DNA from: Candidatus Gastranaerophilales bacterium
Lineage (GTDB): Bacteria; Cyanobacteriota; Vampirovibrionia; Gastranaerophilales; Gastranaerophilaceae
Assembly: GCA_944325595.1 (NCBI GenBank)
Contig: CALVAQ010000007.1
Coordinates: forward strand, 1 to 64,000
Reading direction: 5' to 3'
Length of the DNA: 64,000 bases
Position 1 is the first letter of the stretch. Each line of letters starts with the position of its first letter. Positions 14,981 to 23,406 of this stretch are shown in pieces. Made by a program: the position numbers and the translations under genes. The notes under the pieces were generated by a model. That model did no database searches. It saw only the letters and a list, made by a program, of their open reading frames with translations, and was not told the origin of the DNA.

Positions 14981-15384
14981 TCAGGTAAATCTGTTCTGAG
15001 CCATTTACCTCTCTTTGAACAGGTAATTCCACGCAAGTCAGTTTGTTTGCATTTCTCACTTTTTGAATTTGTGCAATAACTGTAAACAGTATCATACTTT
15101 GTAATCTGTATTACAAAATCTTCACCGTTATTTTCCGGAAAATATTCATACTTTAAACCCGAATTGGAATGACTGAATTTATCAAAAGAATCAGGATATT
15201 TTCCGTTTTGATTTTTATATTTATTTAACAGTGTAATAGGTTTTTCCTGTGATTTTAAAAAGGAAAATTCTAACATTGCAGGTATTGAACATAAAAAACT
15301 CCAAACAATATATGAAATTAACAAAAATTTTACAAGCGGATCTGAGATAAATTTTAAAATTTGATTTTTAAACAACATCTTCAT
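14977..15384 (-). CDS. Membrane-anchored exported protein, minus strand
   Basis: 135 residues with an N-terminal hydrophobic helix (about 19-40) and a C-terminal extracytoplasmic domain containing 'LLNKYKNQNGKYPDSFDKF' and four cysteines near the end. The segment looks like the region after the helix in minor pseudopilins, but no prepilin peptidase site is visible. It overlaps the convergent metallophosphoesterase stop by 4 bp. Promoter P5 has ATAAT 6 bp before the ATG and there is no Shine-Dalgarno, so a leaderless message is likely. Confidence 0.6.
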   Translation of the reverse strand: MKMLFKNQILKFISDPLVKFLLISYIVWSFLCSIPAMLEFSFLKSQEKPITLLNKYKNQNGKYPDSFDKFSHSNSGLKYEYFPENNGEDFVIQITKYDTVYSYCTNSKSEKCKQTDLRGITCSKRGKWLRTDLPD

Positions 15385-15390
15385 ATTTTC

Positions 15391-15433
15391 ATTATGATGC
15401 GGTTTTTCAAAAAAAATTTATCATATTTCCGTT
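15391..15433 (-). promoter_or_regulatory. Cargo promoter P5 (minus strand)
   Basis: On the minus strand AACGGAAATATGATAAA starts at 15433 and CATAAT ends at 15391, 6 bp before the ATG at 15384. The element lacks one A relative to P1-P4 and the spacing differs by 1-2 bp. It lies back-to-back with the plus-strand gene at 15448. Confidence 0.5.
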
Positions 15434-15447
15434 TAGAAAGGATATTC

Positions 15448-16362
15448 ATGAATAATTATAAAAAACTTTATGAAACACTCAACAATGAAGAAAAAGAATA
15501 TATTCTCAAAAAAGCAATGGAATATCAAAAGATACTAAACATTGAAAATGAAGGAGGAGGCTGGAATGACACAACAGACGGTTTTCGACATGCCTGGGGC
15601 TCTGCATATCTGGCATTAAAATACAACGATTTAATATCCAACGCAGCAACCAGCGCCTATGAGTTTATGGAACATTCATATCAACCTCAGGAAGAAAAAG
15701 AAATGGATATTTGGAACAACAAAATCGGAAGAGAAATCGCCAAAGAACTTAGCAAAGAATACAAAGATATTGACAAAACATTCAATCGGCAAAGTATTGA
15801 AGATTTGATAGCGGTAAAAGCATTAGAAAAAATAGAAAACAACGAACTAATGACATCTACTGCAAATTTAAAAAAAGGTAACTTATTACAAGGATATGTT
15901 GAATACAACGAACCGCTGTCTTTAAAAGATCGCTTAACACTGGCAAGAGAAGACAAACTTGCAAGATACACTCAACGTCTGGCGGAATCTCCTGAAAAAA
16001 TTGCACAAATGCAGGCAAACCATGTTTCCTTAGAAGAATTAAAAGCTCCGCAGGAAGCAAGAAAACAAAAAGTCAGGGATATTGTGGAAGGAAAAGTAAA
16101 ATTTGACGAAAACGCCGATTTGTCAGGATATGTAAATCAAAAGTCTAACGATAACAAAATCTTTACACAGGAAGACATCGATGAAATGACAGAGCAGGAA
16201 AAAAAAGAAAACGCTCAGGCAATCATGTATCAAAAACAGACAATCGGCGTTCCGACAAGAGAGCAGGCTCAAAAAGTTGTTTCAAAAGGCGGAATGGTTC
16301 ATGTTAGAGCCTATACCAGAGCCGACGGGACAAAAGTCAGAAGTCATTACAGATCCAGATAA
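15448..16362 (+). CDS. DUF6973-like protein with C-terminal 'YTRADGTKVRSHYRS' tag
   Basis: 304 residues. The ATG at 15448 follows GAAAGGA; the upstream in-frame extension from 15361 lacks a site. The N-terminal domain has 'GWNDTTDGFRHAWGSAYLAL' and, after 'FMEH', 'EMDIWNNKIGREIA', the His/Asn signature I associate with DUF6973 domains found in phage and toxin-like proteins. The middle is charged and helical. The last 20 residues carry 'VHVRAYTRADGTKV' plus 'RSHYRS', a tag also common on phage minor head proteins and secreted effectors. It may be a packaged or injected protein; no enzyme activity can be assigned. Confidence 0.55.
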   Translation: MNNYKKLYETLNNEEKEYILKKAMEYQKILNIENEGGGWNDTTDGFRHAWGSAYLALKYNDLISNAATSAYEFMEHSYQPQEEKEMDIWNNKIGREIAKELSKEYKDIDKTFNRQSIEDLIAVKALEKIENNELMTSTANLKKGNLLQGYVEYNEPLSLKDRLTLAREDKLARYTQRLAESPEKIAQMQANHVSLEELKAPQEARKQKVRDIVEGKVKFDENADLSGYVNQKSNDNKIFTQEDIDEMTEQEKKENAQAIMYQKQTIGVPTREQAQKVVSKGGMVHVRAYTRADGTKVRSHYRSR

Positions 16363-16440
16363 ATTTTGTTTATTACAGCCGGAATATATCTGCACACCCG
16401 AATATCAGGTGCGGCAGTTTTTTGACAAGGATTTTAGACA

Positions 16441-16818
16441 ATGAAAGAAAAGACAGGGAAGACAAAATACAAAAAACTCGAAAAATTATACACAGAAATT
16501 ATTAAAGAAAACAATATTATATTTTTGGACGAAATCTTTGCTTTCGCAGACATTTCGCCCTCCGATTTTTTTAACAGCGAATTTGACAAATCCGCATCCA
16601 TCAAAGATGCAATTGATATAAACAGAGCAAAACTCAAACGTGACCTGAGGTTCAAGTGGTTTGAAAGCACAAACGCCACATTAAATGCAGCTTTGTACAA
16701 ACTTGTTTGCAGCGAAGAAGAAAAACGTTCTCTTTCTTCTTCTGCGGCAAAAAACACACAACAAAATGATATCTGCACACAGGAAGAATATCTGAAAAGT
16801 TTAAAAGAAATGAGCTAG
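16441..16818 (+). CDS. Terminase small subunit (probable)
   Basis: 125 residues. Lys-rich N-terminus, a helix-turn-helix-like stretch ('FLDEIFAFADISPSDFFNSEF'), then helical 'DINRAKLKRDLRFKWFESTNATLNAALYKL', the order seen in PBSX-type small terminases. These bind the packaging site and load the large subunit. It ends 13 bp before the terminase large gene. Assignment is mostly positional. Confidence 0.55.
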   Translation: MKEKTGKTKYKKLEKLYTEIIKENNIIFLDEIFAFADISPSDFFNSEFDKSASIKDAIDINRAKLKRDLRFKWFESTNATLNAALYKLVCSEEEKRSLSSSAAKNTQQNDICTQEEYLKSLKEMS

Positions 16819-16831
16819 GGAATAGAAGAAA

Positions 16832-18142
16832 ATGCCGATTGATTGGACAAAATCAAAATACAGCAAAAAACACCGCTTATTTTTGAGCAAAAAACCTGAG
16901 GATATGAAATTTTTCACGCTTTGTGACGGAGCTGTTCGTTCGGCAAAAACACTGTCAATAATTTACAAAATACCCCAGATTTTCAATTTTGTCGGAAACG
17001 AATATCTCAAAGTATTTTCAGGCTACTCCAAAAACACTGTAAGAAACAACGTACTCGTTGAACTGCTGCCTTATTTAAAAAACTATCACGGGGCGCAGGT
17101 AAAATTCAACTCCGCCAGCGGAGAACTGGACATAAACCTCTGGGGAAAAATGTACAACTGTCTGGTTGTCGGAGGCGGAAAATCCGACAGCGATTCAAAT
17201 ATTCAGGGTGCTACGTGGGATTTCTGGTATGCAAACGAACTGCCGAAACATCATTACAGCTTTTACAACATGGCTTTATCCAGACTCACGCCGGAAAATG
17301 CAAGAGCTATTGCCGACAGCAATCCGGAAAGTTCAAATCACTGGTTATACAGGGAAAGAATAAAGCCGTATCTTGAAAACGACAAAAAAATCAAAAGCAT
17401 ATTTGACTACTGGCATTTCACAATGGAAGACAATGCAAATCTGTCAAAAGCTTTTATCGAAAATCAAAAAAAGCTGTACAGCGGAGTTTTTGAGGCAAGA
17501 AAAATCAAAGGGCTATGGGTTGTAGCGCAGGGTCTTGTCTACGACACCTTCTCCGCAGAAAAGCACACCTGCTCGCACAGACAAATTTTAGAAAAAATCA
17601 GCAAAAACGAATTTGCAGAGTACTTTCTGGGTTTGGATTGGGGATGGATACACCCTCTTTGCTGCGGACTGTACGGTGTTACAAAGAGCGGAAGATATTA
17701 CAAAATCGACGAGCTTTACGGTTCAAAAATCAACGATGACAAAGTAATAGGCTGGATTCTGTCCAAACAAAAGGAATACGGCAGATACTTCCGGTTCATA
17801 AACTGTGACAACGCACGACCGGAACAAAATCACAAACTCAGGCAGAACTTAAACGGTATTACCGTCCATGAAAAAAAGCCAAAAGTCATAGACAGCATCG
17901 GTATATTACGCTCAATAATCAACTACGACAGACTCATTGTAAACAAAGATCGCTGCAAAAACACAATAAGAGAATTCGGATTATACAGATATCCAAACAG
18001 TGATGAGGACATGAGTATATTAAAAGACCCCGATATGCCGCTGAAGGAAAACGATGACACAATGGACGAAACAAGATATGCACTAAATTTTTATGAAACG
18101 ACTTACGGGTACAGGTTCAAAAACAGCCTGTCTCATACCTAG
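16832..18142 (+). CDS. Terminase large subunit, PBSX type
   Basis: 436 residues. The ATPase part has an unusual Walker A 'GAVRSAKT' (about residues 31-38), a nucleotide-binding 'TWDFWYANELPK' Walker B-like block and 'DSNPESSNHW'. The nuclease part starts at 'LGLDWGWIHP' (about residue 268) with further acidic residues near 'YKIDELY' and 'DNARPEQ'. The enzyme cuts and pumps DNA through the portal. It sits downstream of the head genes instead of upstream. Confidence 0.85.
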   Translation: MPIDWTKSKYSKKHRLFLSKKPEDMKFFTLCDGAVRSAKTLSIIYKIPQIFNFVGNEYLKVFSGYSKNTVRNNVLVELLPYLKNYHGAQVKFNSASGELDINLWGKMYNCLVVGGGKSDSDSNIQGATWDFWYANELPKHHYSFYNMALSRLTPENARAIADSNPESSNHWLYRERIKPYLENDKKIKSIFDYWHFTMEDNANLSKAFIENQKKLYSGVFEARKIKGLWVVAQGLVYDTFSAEKHTCSHRQILEKISKNEFAEYFLGLDWGWIHPLCCGLYGVTKSGRYYKIDELYGSKINDDKVIGWILSKQKEYGRYFRFINCDNARPEQNHKLRQNLNGITVHEKKPKVIDSIGILRSIINYDRLIVNKDRCKNTIREFGLYRYPNSDEDMSILKDPDMPLKENDDTMDETRYALNFYETTYGYRFKNSLSHT

Positions 18143-18154
18143 CAGGAGATAGAA

Positions 18155-18532
18155 ATGAACAAAAAAATACAAATCGAAACACTTTTGAAAGAAATAGGCA
18201 AACCATACGAACAACTAAACAAAGACGGAACATATCAGGGTTGTTTTTATCCGATGCAGGTTTTGTATCCGGAGGTCAGAAAATACAAACTCCGTTATAA
18301 AACAAAAGAAAAAATAGCAGAATTTGCATTAGAAAAGATTAAAAAATATTTTTTTGAAATTCAACCATCAGAACTGCAAACCGGAGATTTGATAGCAGCA
18401 AAACTAAAAACAGGTTTGCATATAGCCGTATATTTTGAATACGGAAAAGTAATACACATTTTTAAAGAAAACACACTACAAATAGGCAGATTGAAAATGT
18501 TTAAGAATTTTCAAGCTTTCAGGAGGAAATAA
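18155..18532 (+). CDS. NlpC/P60-like tail peptidase (gpK/GTA gp14-like)
   Basis: 125 residues. 'YQGCFYPM' supplies the candidate catalytic Cys (about residue 29) and 'LKTGLHIAVYFEYGKVIHIF' the candidate His (about 89), in the spacing of NlpC/P60 cell-wall peptidases at phage tail tips, where they open peptidoglycan during DNA entry. Shorter than most. The stop overlaps the next start (TAATG) behind an AGGAGG site, so the two are translationally coupled. Confidence 0.6.
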   Translation: MNKKIQIETLLKEIGKPYEQLNKDGTYQGCFYPMQVLYPEVRKYKLRYKTKEKIAEFALEKIKKYFFEIQPSELQTGDLIAAKLKTGLHIAVYFEYGKVIHIFKENTLQIGRLKMFKNFQAFRRK

Positions 18533-20967
18533 TGGGAGCAGTCAGTAATATATTCACCGCAATTGTAAATATCGTAAAAACAGTTGCAAAATTTTTGGGT
18601 ACAACCGCATTCAAAATCGGCGGTATCGCAGTTACCTGGGGAAATGTCGGAAAAGCTATCATCTACGGCGGTGTTGCACTGAGTTCCGCCTTGCAAAAAA
18701 AATCAGGCGATTTTGGTTCACTTTCCCCTACATATCAGGGTTCAATACAGACACAGACAAATCAGGATCTGCCCATACCTCTGCTTTACGGCACATGCAA
18801 ACTTGCCGGCAACAGAATCTGGCAGGATGAAAATTATATTTCAAACATAAAAAGAATAGTTGCTTTTGCCGAAGGAGAAATCTGCGAATATTCAGACATA
18901 AGACTCAACGACATTCCGATAAATGAACTTGCCGGCATTACGGTAAACAGATACTACGGAACAGCCGAGCAAGAGGTGGACGGAATTGTAGGAGGAAGCA
19001 CACAGAAAGAAAGAGCAGCAAAAGTAGGCTCGTTAAAAAATGTTGCCTATCTTGCGATAACAGTTCCCAGAGGCGAAAAAATCGACATAAACTACAACCT
19101 GACAGCCATAGTAAAAGGCAGAAAAATAAGAGTCTACAAAAACAAATACCAGTATGAAATAAAATACTCGGAAAACCCTGCCTGGGTAATGTTTGACTTT
19201 TTGACCTGCTACAACGGTCTCGGTCTGGCTACAGGAAAAGACGGAAACATCTCGGATGACTTGATTGAAGAACTTTTTGACCTCGACAGCTTTGTTGAAT
19301 CAGCTGCATACTGTGATGAAATAATTCAAACAAAAACGACAGATGAAAACGGAGAAGAAAAAATCACCGAATCACCCCGTTTTACTTTCAACATGATTTT
19401 TGATGCCCAAACTTCCGCAAGAACACTAATTGATGAAATCTATCGTTCTTGCAGAGGAGGGCTGTTTGTCAAAGACGGCAAACTGCAATTCAAAATAGAT
19501 AAACCGGAATTTGTCAGCAAAATATTTAACGTAAACGATATAATCAAAGGTTCTGAAACCTTTGAAACTATTGCACAGGAAGAGCATTATGATATTTTAA
19601 AATGTTCGTATGTATCACCGGAACATGAATGGCAGCAGGTCGAAGCTACAGCCGAAATACCGGAATACAGAGATTCTGTACCTGTTGAACATAGTATCAA
19701 ATTGTATTCCGTAACAAATTTTCAGCAGGCAGCCAGACTTGCCTGGTATTACATAAACTCAAAGCGAATCCAGCCGTATTTCGGCAGTTTTCAAACAGGT
19801 TTTAAAGGCTCCGATTTAGAGGTCGGAGATGTCATAAGTTTTGACAGTCTTTTGATGGGATTGGACAACTACAAAGTAAAAGTAACAAGTGTTGTAGACA
19901 ACGGCAGCGGCGTTTTCACCGTAAACTGGAGAAGTTATGACGAAAGTCTTTATGACGACACGCTCGGATGCAAAGAGCCGACAGCTCTGGTCAGCACTAT
20001 AGATGATATTGCAAAATATCCCGATGATGTCAAAAACTTCAATGTTGTTCAAAACAACAACTTATTCAGCTTTGTATGGGAACCGAATTCCAACGTAGAA
20101 GATACATACGAAATCAGATGCGGAGAAAGATGGGAAAACAGCAGTGTAATAAAATCAGGAATAACTGACAGCAAATATTCCTGCGAAATTCCGTCAAACG
20201 GTCTTTTTCAATTCTGGATAAAAGCATTCAACGGCTACAATTATTCAAAAAATGCAACGCTTGATGTTATCAACATAGATAGTGTTCCGAGCCTGAATGA
20301 GATTGTAAAATTTGATGTTTTAGCCGACATCTCCGGCACTTATGATGAAAATATAAAAATCTATCACAATACACTAAAACTGCAAGAAAAAGGTGTTTTG
20401 TGGAAAACAACACAAGATGTTTGGAACAATGCTGGTTACTACCAGAACGGAGGCAGATGGGGTGCCGTCGTTGAAAACTCGGGAGTATACCTTTCCCAGA
20501 TTTTTGACATCGGAGCAAAACTGGAGAGCATTGTTTCTTTTGACTACTACTATACAAGCGCAGACAGACAAAACAATGTACTGATTGAATGGGCAGTATC
20601 CGATGACGGCGAAGAATTTTCCGATTGGACACCGATTAACGGAGGGAAATATGAGTTCCGGTATTGCAAATTCAGAATAACGTTGCAGGCAAAAAACAAT
20701 GTTCAGACAGTATTGACTAATTTTGTTGTAAATGTTGATGTACCTGACAAAGATTTGGATTTGGAATTGGAGATAACAGATCCGCAAGGGCTGACAATCT
20801 ACTACAATTTCATAAATGTACCTTCAATTGTTGCCACAGTAAATGACAACAACGATGCTTATGTGGTAGTCACAGAAAAAACAAACACATATGCAATCTT
20901 AAAAGCATACACAAATTCGGGCGAACTCACTACCTGCAAGGTAAGTTTGAGAGCCAAAGGTTATTAA
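18532..20967 (+). CDS. Central tail-tip (host specificity) protein, gpJ/GTA gp15-like
   Basis: 811 residues. The N-terminal 70 residues are hydrophobic and Gly/Ala-rich; then 'LPIPLLYGTCKLAGNRIW' and 'RIVAFAEGEICEYSDIRLNDIPI', the characteristic start of gpJ-type proteins. A middle domain has 'FTFNMIFDAQTSARTLIDEIYRSCRGGLFVKDGKLQFKID' (split here by function, about residues 283-323). Fibronectin-like beta segments follow from about residue 500. It forms the central tip and contacts the receptor. AGGAGG site; overlaps the preceding stop. Confidence 0.8.
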   Translation: MGAVSNIFTAIVNIVKTVAKFLGTTAFKIGGIAVTWGNVGKAIIYGGVALSSALQKKSGDFGSLSPTYQGSIQTQTNQDLPIPLLYGTCKLAGNRIWQDENYISNIKRIVAFAEGEICEYSDIRLNDIPINELAGITVNRYYGTAEQEVDGIVGGSTQKERAAKVGSLKNVAYLAITVPRGEKIDINYNLTAIVKGRKIRVYKNKYQYEIKYSENPAWVMFDFLTCYNGLGLATGKDGNISDDLIEELFDLDSFVESAAYCDEIIQTKTTDENGEEKITESPRFTFNMIFDAQTSARTLIDEIYRSCRGGLFVKDGKLQFKIDKPEFVSKIFNVNDIIKGSETFETIAQEEHYDILKCSYVSPEHEWQQVEATAEIPEYRDSVPVEHSIKLYSVTNFQQAARLAWYYINSKRIQPYFGSFQTGFKGSDLEVGDVISFDSLLMGLDNYKVKVTSVVDNGSGVFTVNWRSYDESLYDDTLGCKEPTALVSTIDDIAKYPDDVKNFNVVQNNNLFSFVWEPNSNVEDTYEIRCGERWENSSVIKSGITDSKYSCEIPSNGLFQFWIKAFNGYNYSKNATLDVINIDSVPSLNEIVKFDVLADISGTYDENIKIYHNTLKLQEKGVLWKTTQDVWNNAGYYQNGGRWGAVVENSGVYLSQIFDIGAKLESIVSFDYYYTSADRQNNVLIEWAVSDDGEEFSDWTPINGGKYEFRYCKFRITLQAKNNVQTVLTNFVVNVDVPDKDLDLELEITDPQGLTIYYNFINVPSIVATVNDNNDAYVVVTEKTNTYAILKAYTNSGELTTCKVSLRAKGY

Positions 20968-20979
20968 GAAAGGATTTAT

Positions 20980-22110
20980 ATGTCAAACAATTTATATACC
21001 TGGACAGACAACCCCACCGTTTCAGGGGTTGCTGTTTGTGATACGGATATTTTGAATGATTGTCTTATGCATTTAAAATATGACAAACAAGACGGAAACG
21101 GCTTTCCGCTATTCACACCTATGATTTTTGACCATGTCCTGTCAGGAAACGATGCCGTAGGCTGGGCATTACAGGGATCTGTAGTCTCAAACACATACCC
21201 TGATGCTGTTTCAAAAATACAGGAGCTTTATACAGAGGGAGTTGAAACTCAATACAGAAACATAACCTGTAAACGATCTGTTGACGGAAGATACATTGCT
21301 GATATAGAGCAAAAACCTGCAATAGACCAGTTATTTACCTTAACCGGCATTGCTGATTTTTACATCTGGGACAGCATAAACCAGCAATTCTATCTGCCCA
21401 GAACAAAATGGTTCAATCAGATGACACCGGACACATCAATGGTAAACAACTACAACGAACCGGGACTGCCAAACATCACAGGTGATGCAGGCGGATATTC
21501 CCCCACCGGCTCCAGAGTTGTAAGCGGAAGTTTTTATCTGGACAACGACAGTCAGGGATGGGGTGACTTTGATGCAGATGCACCTTGTATACAAATGAAA
21601 TTTGATGCAGCCAGAAGTTCTGCTGTATATGGTGTATCAGATACGGTTCAACCGCCATCAAGCAATAAACTTTTATATTACAAAGTCGGAAATACTCTTA
21701 CCAATGAATCAGATATAGATGTTGCCAATCTGACAAACGATGTATTGAATGTTCAAAATTCGCTTGCCGATAAGATTGGCAAATCAGAATGTCCTGCATA
21801 TATTGTAGAAACATATAAAGCAGCTTACTCAACATATCCTAATATATATTCCTGGTATCGTCTATGGTCTGACGGATGGCTGGAGCAGGGCGGGTATCAT
21901 CATCCAACAACTTTTAATTATACAACAGAGTTAGTAAAACCATACGGAAACACCAGTTACTATGTAAACATGATTAGACAAGGCACAGAACTGACTCCAA
22001 GTTTTTCTGTTAGAAACGGTCTCACATCTTTTACGACAAATACGTCAATGCCCCAAGACAGTGCCTGGTTTTTTTGGTATTCATGCGGTTATGTAACACA
22101 AGGAGAATAA
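20980..22110 (+). CDS. Tail fibre / receptor-binding protein
   Basis: 376 residues. Features of fibre proteins: 'TPMIFDHVLSGNDAVGWALQGS', a 'GLPNITGDAGGYSPTG' hinge followed by 'FDAARSSAVYGVSDTVQPPS', a short coiled segment near 245-265, and a C-terminal beta domain with 'SWYRLWSDGWLEQGGYH', common in receptor-binding tips of gut phages. Preceded by AAAGGA; the fibre-assembly gene follows after 3 bp. Confidence 0.75.
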   Translation: MSNNLYTWTDNPTVSGVAVCDTDILNDCLMHLKYDKQDGNGFPLFTPMIFDHVLSGNDAVGWALQGSVVSNTYPDAVSKIQELYTEGVETQYRNITCKRSVDGRYIADIEQKPAIDQLFTLTGIADFYIWDSINQQFYLPRTKWFNQMTPDTSMVNNYNEPGLPNITGDAGGYSPTGSRVVSGSFYLDNDSQGWGDFDADAPCIQMKFDAARSSAVYGVSDTVQPPSSNKLLYYKVGNTLTNESDIDVANLTNDVLNVQNSLADKIGKSECPAYIVETYKAAYSTYPNIYSWYRLWSDGWLEQGGYHHPTTFNYTTELVKPYGNTSYYVNMIRQGTELTPSFSVRNGLTSFTTNTSMPQDSAWFFWYSCGYVTQGE

Positions 22111-22113
22111 ATC

Positions 22114-22671
22114 ATGTCATACAAATTAGAAAAACCATATACAGATATTCAACGTGCTGATTTTGTTGTTTTACACAACCATCAGCACGGAAGAAATATA
22201 AAAGAAACACAAACTGCGCTCTATGCTCTTGAACCCGATGAAATTATGCAAGACGGGCTGCCGGTCAAAAATCCCGACTATGCCGCCGAGCAGCTTGCAA
22301 TAGCCAAAGAAACAAAAGTTTCTGAAATAAATTCAGCAAAAGAAGCCGCTTTTAAAGCAGGCTTTTACTTTAATGAAAAGCACTTTGACTGTGACGACAG
22401 AGCACAGACAAGGCTTGCTGCTCAATTTGCGATTGCAAAACCGGATACAGAAATTGTCTGGCTTGATTACGATTATGAGCCGATTGCTTTTAGCTACGAG
22501 CAGTTTGTTCAGCTTTGTAACACTGCGACAAATATCGTTAGCGCAATCGAATTTTTAACGGGGCAATATCTTTCTGCGGTTAATGAATGTGAAACTGTAG
22601 AAGAAATTGAGGCAATAGAGGCTGATTACTCAAATACTACAATAAGTACATTTTTACTAAACCAAAATTAA
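22114..22671 (+). CDS. Tail fibre assembly or associated protein
   Basis: 185 residues, no signal peptide. Contains 'VKNPDYAAEQLAIAKETKVSEINSAKEAAFKAGFYFNEKHFDCDDRAQ' (several segments, about residues 50-95), the 'K-x-x-EIN-x-A-x-x-A-x-x-x-GF' pattern of DUF4376/fibre-assembly proteins. Directly follows the fibre gene by 3 bp. It probably helps fibre folding or attachment. Confidence 0.6.
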   Translation: MSYKLEKPYTDIQRADFVVLHNHQHGRNIKETQTALYALEPDEIMQDGLPVKNPDYAAEQLAIAKETKVSEINSAKEAAFKAGFYFNEKHFDCDDRAQTRLAAQFAIAKPDTEIVWLDYDYEPIAFSYEQFVQLCNTATNIVSAIEFLTGQYLSAVNECETVEEIEAIEADYSNTTISTFLLNQN

Positions 22672-22683
22672 AGGAGGAACAAA

Positions 22684-22896
22684 ATGGAGGAAAATACAAA
22701 ACAAAAACTCAAACAAGAAGGACTAAAATATGCAGAAACTTTGACTGCTGAAAGTGTAGATTGTATATTCAATCTTTTGGAAATTATCATAAAAGACAGT
22801 GAAAACAAAATTGATGATATGCTCTTGAGTGTTCTTGAACCTTTAAAAGCAATAATTCTTCAATATGTAGATAAAATAGACGGGGTACAGGGCTGA
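22684..22896 (+). CDS. Small helical protein, lysis region
   Basis: 70 residues behind a strong AAAGGAGG site. Entirely helical and amphipathic, with hydrophobic clusters 'CIFNLLEIIIK' and 'MLLSVLEPLKAIILQYV' but no clear transmembrane helix. The stop overlaps the next ATG by one base. Position between fibre and endolysin genes suggests a virion or lysis accessory; no family recognised. Confidence 0.5.
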   Translation: MEENTKQKLKQEGLKYAETLTAESVDCIFNLLEIIIKDSENKIDDMLLSVLEPLKAIILQYVDKIDGVQG

Positions 22897-23147
22897 TGGG
22901 ATTTTTGCCGTACGAAACAGCGATAAAGTCTATCGGAGATTTCTTTAAAAGTATTTTTGATTTTGCAAAAACCTCGAAGGAACACCAGTCCGAAACCGAA
23001 ATAATCAAAGATAAAAGGGATTACAAAGAAGCAACAAACATAGCTGAAAAAATAATCGATATTGCACAAAAATACAAAACAGAAATGACTTTTGCCGATA
23101 GGCTGAAATTCTCTCGTCTTCTGGAAAAATTTCAAGAACACAACTAG
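22896..23147 (+). CDS. Small hypothetical protein, lysis region
   Basis: 83 residues, start overlapping the preceding stop. Short hydrophobic N-terminus ('IGDFFKSIFDFAK') followed by a long charged helix ('ETEIIKDKRDYKEATNIAEK'). Might be an amphitropic lysis accessory or a spanin-like coiled coil, but there is no signal peptide or lipobox. Unknown function. Confidence 0.45.
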   Translation: MGFLPYETAIKSIGDFFKSIFDFAKTSKEHQSETEIIKDKRDYKEATNIAEKIIDIAQKYKTEMTFADRLKFSRLLEKFQEHN

Positions 23148-23155
23148 GAGGCAAA

Positions 23156-23404
23156 ATGCTGAAATTCATTGAATATGCGCCTGTAATCATTGTTGTTATG
23201 GGCTTTTTTATTGCATACAAAATATTTGTCACGCCCCAGCAGCTCTCAAATTTGAAATCCGAGTTGATTGAATACATATCTGACCACTATGTCAGTGACA
23301 AAACTTATCGTGAAAATCACAGAAACCTTCAAGAGCAGCTTTCTTTAATCCATCAGGATATCAATGATGTGAAAAATCTGCTTATACAAAAAAGAGGAGT
23401 CTAA
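23156..23404 (+). CDS. One-helix membrane protein (holin or spanin candidate)
   Basis: 82 residues with one N-terminal transmembrane helix (about 7-25, 'APVIIVVMGFFIAYKIFV') and a coiled-coil C-terminal part. AGGAGG-like site. Immediate neighbour of the endolysin gene (2-bp gap), so a pinholin or an inner-membrane spanin of the Rz type is plausible; topology alone cannot decide. Confidence 0.5.
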   Translation: MLKFIEYAPVIIVVMGFFIAYKIFVTPQQLSNLKSELIEYISDHYVSDKTYRENHRNLQEQLSLIHQDINDVKNLLIQKRGV

Positions 23405-23406
23405 AA

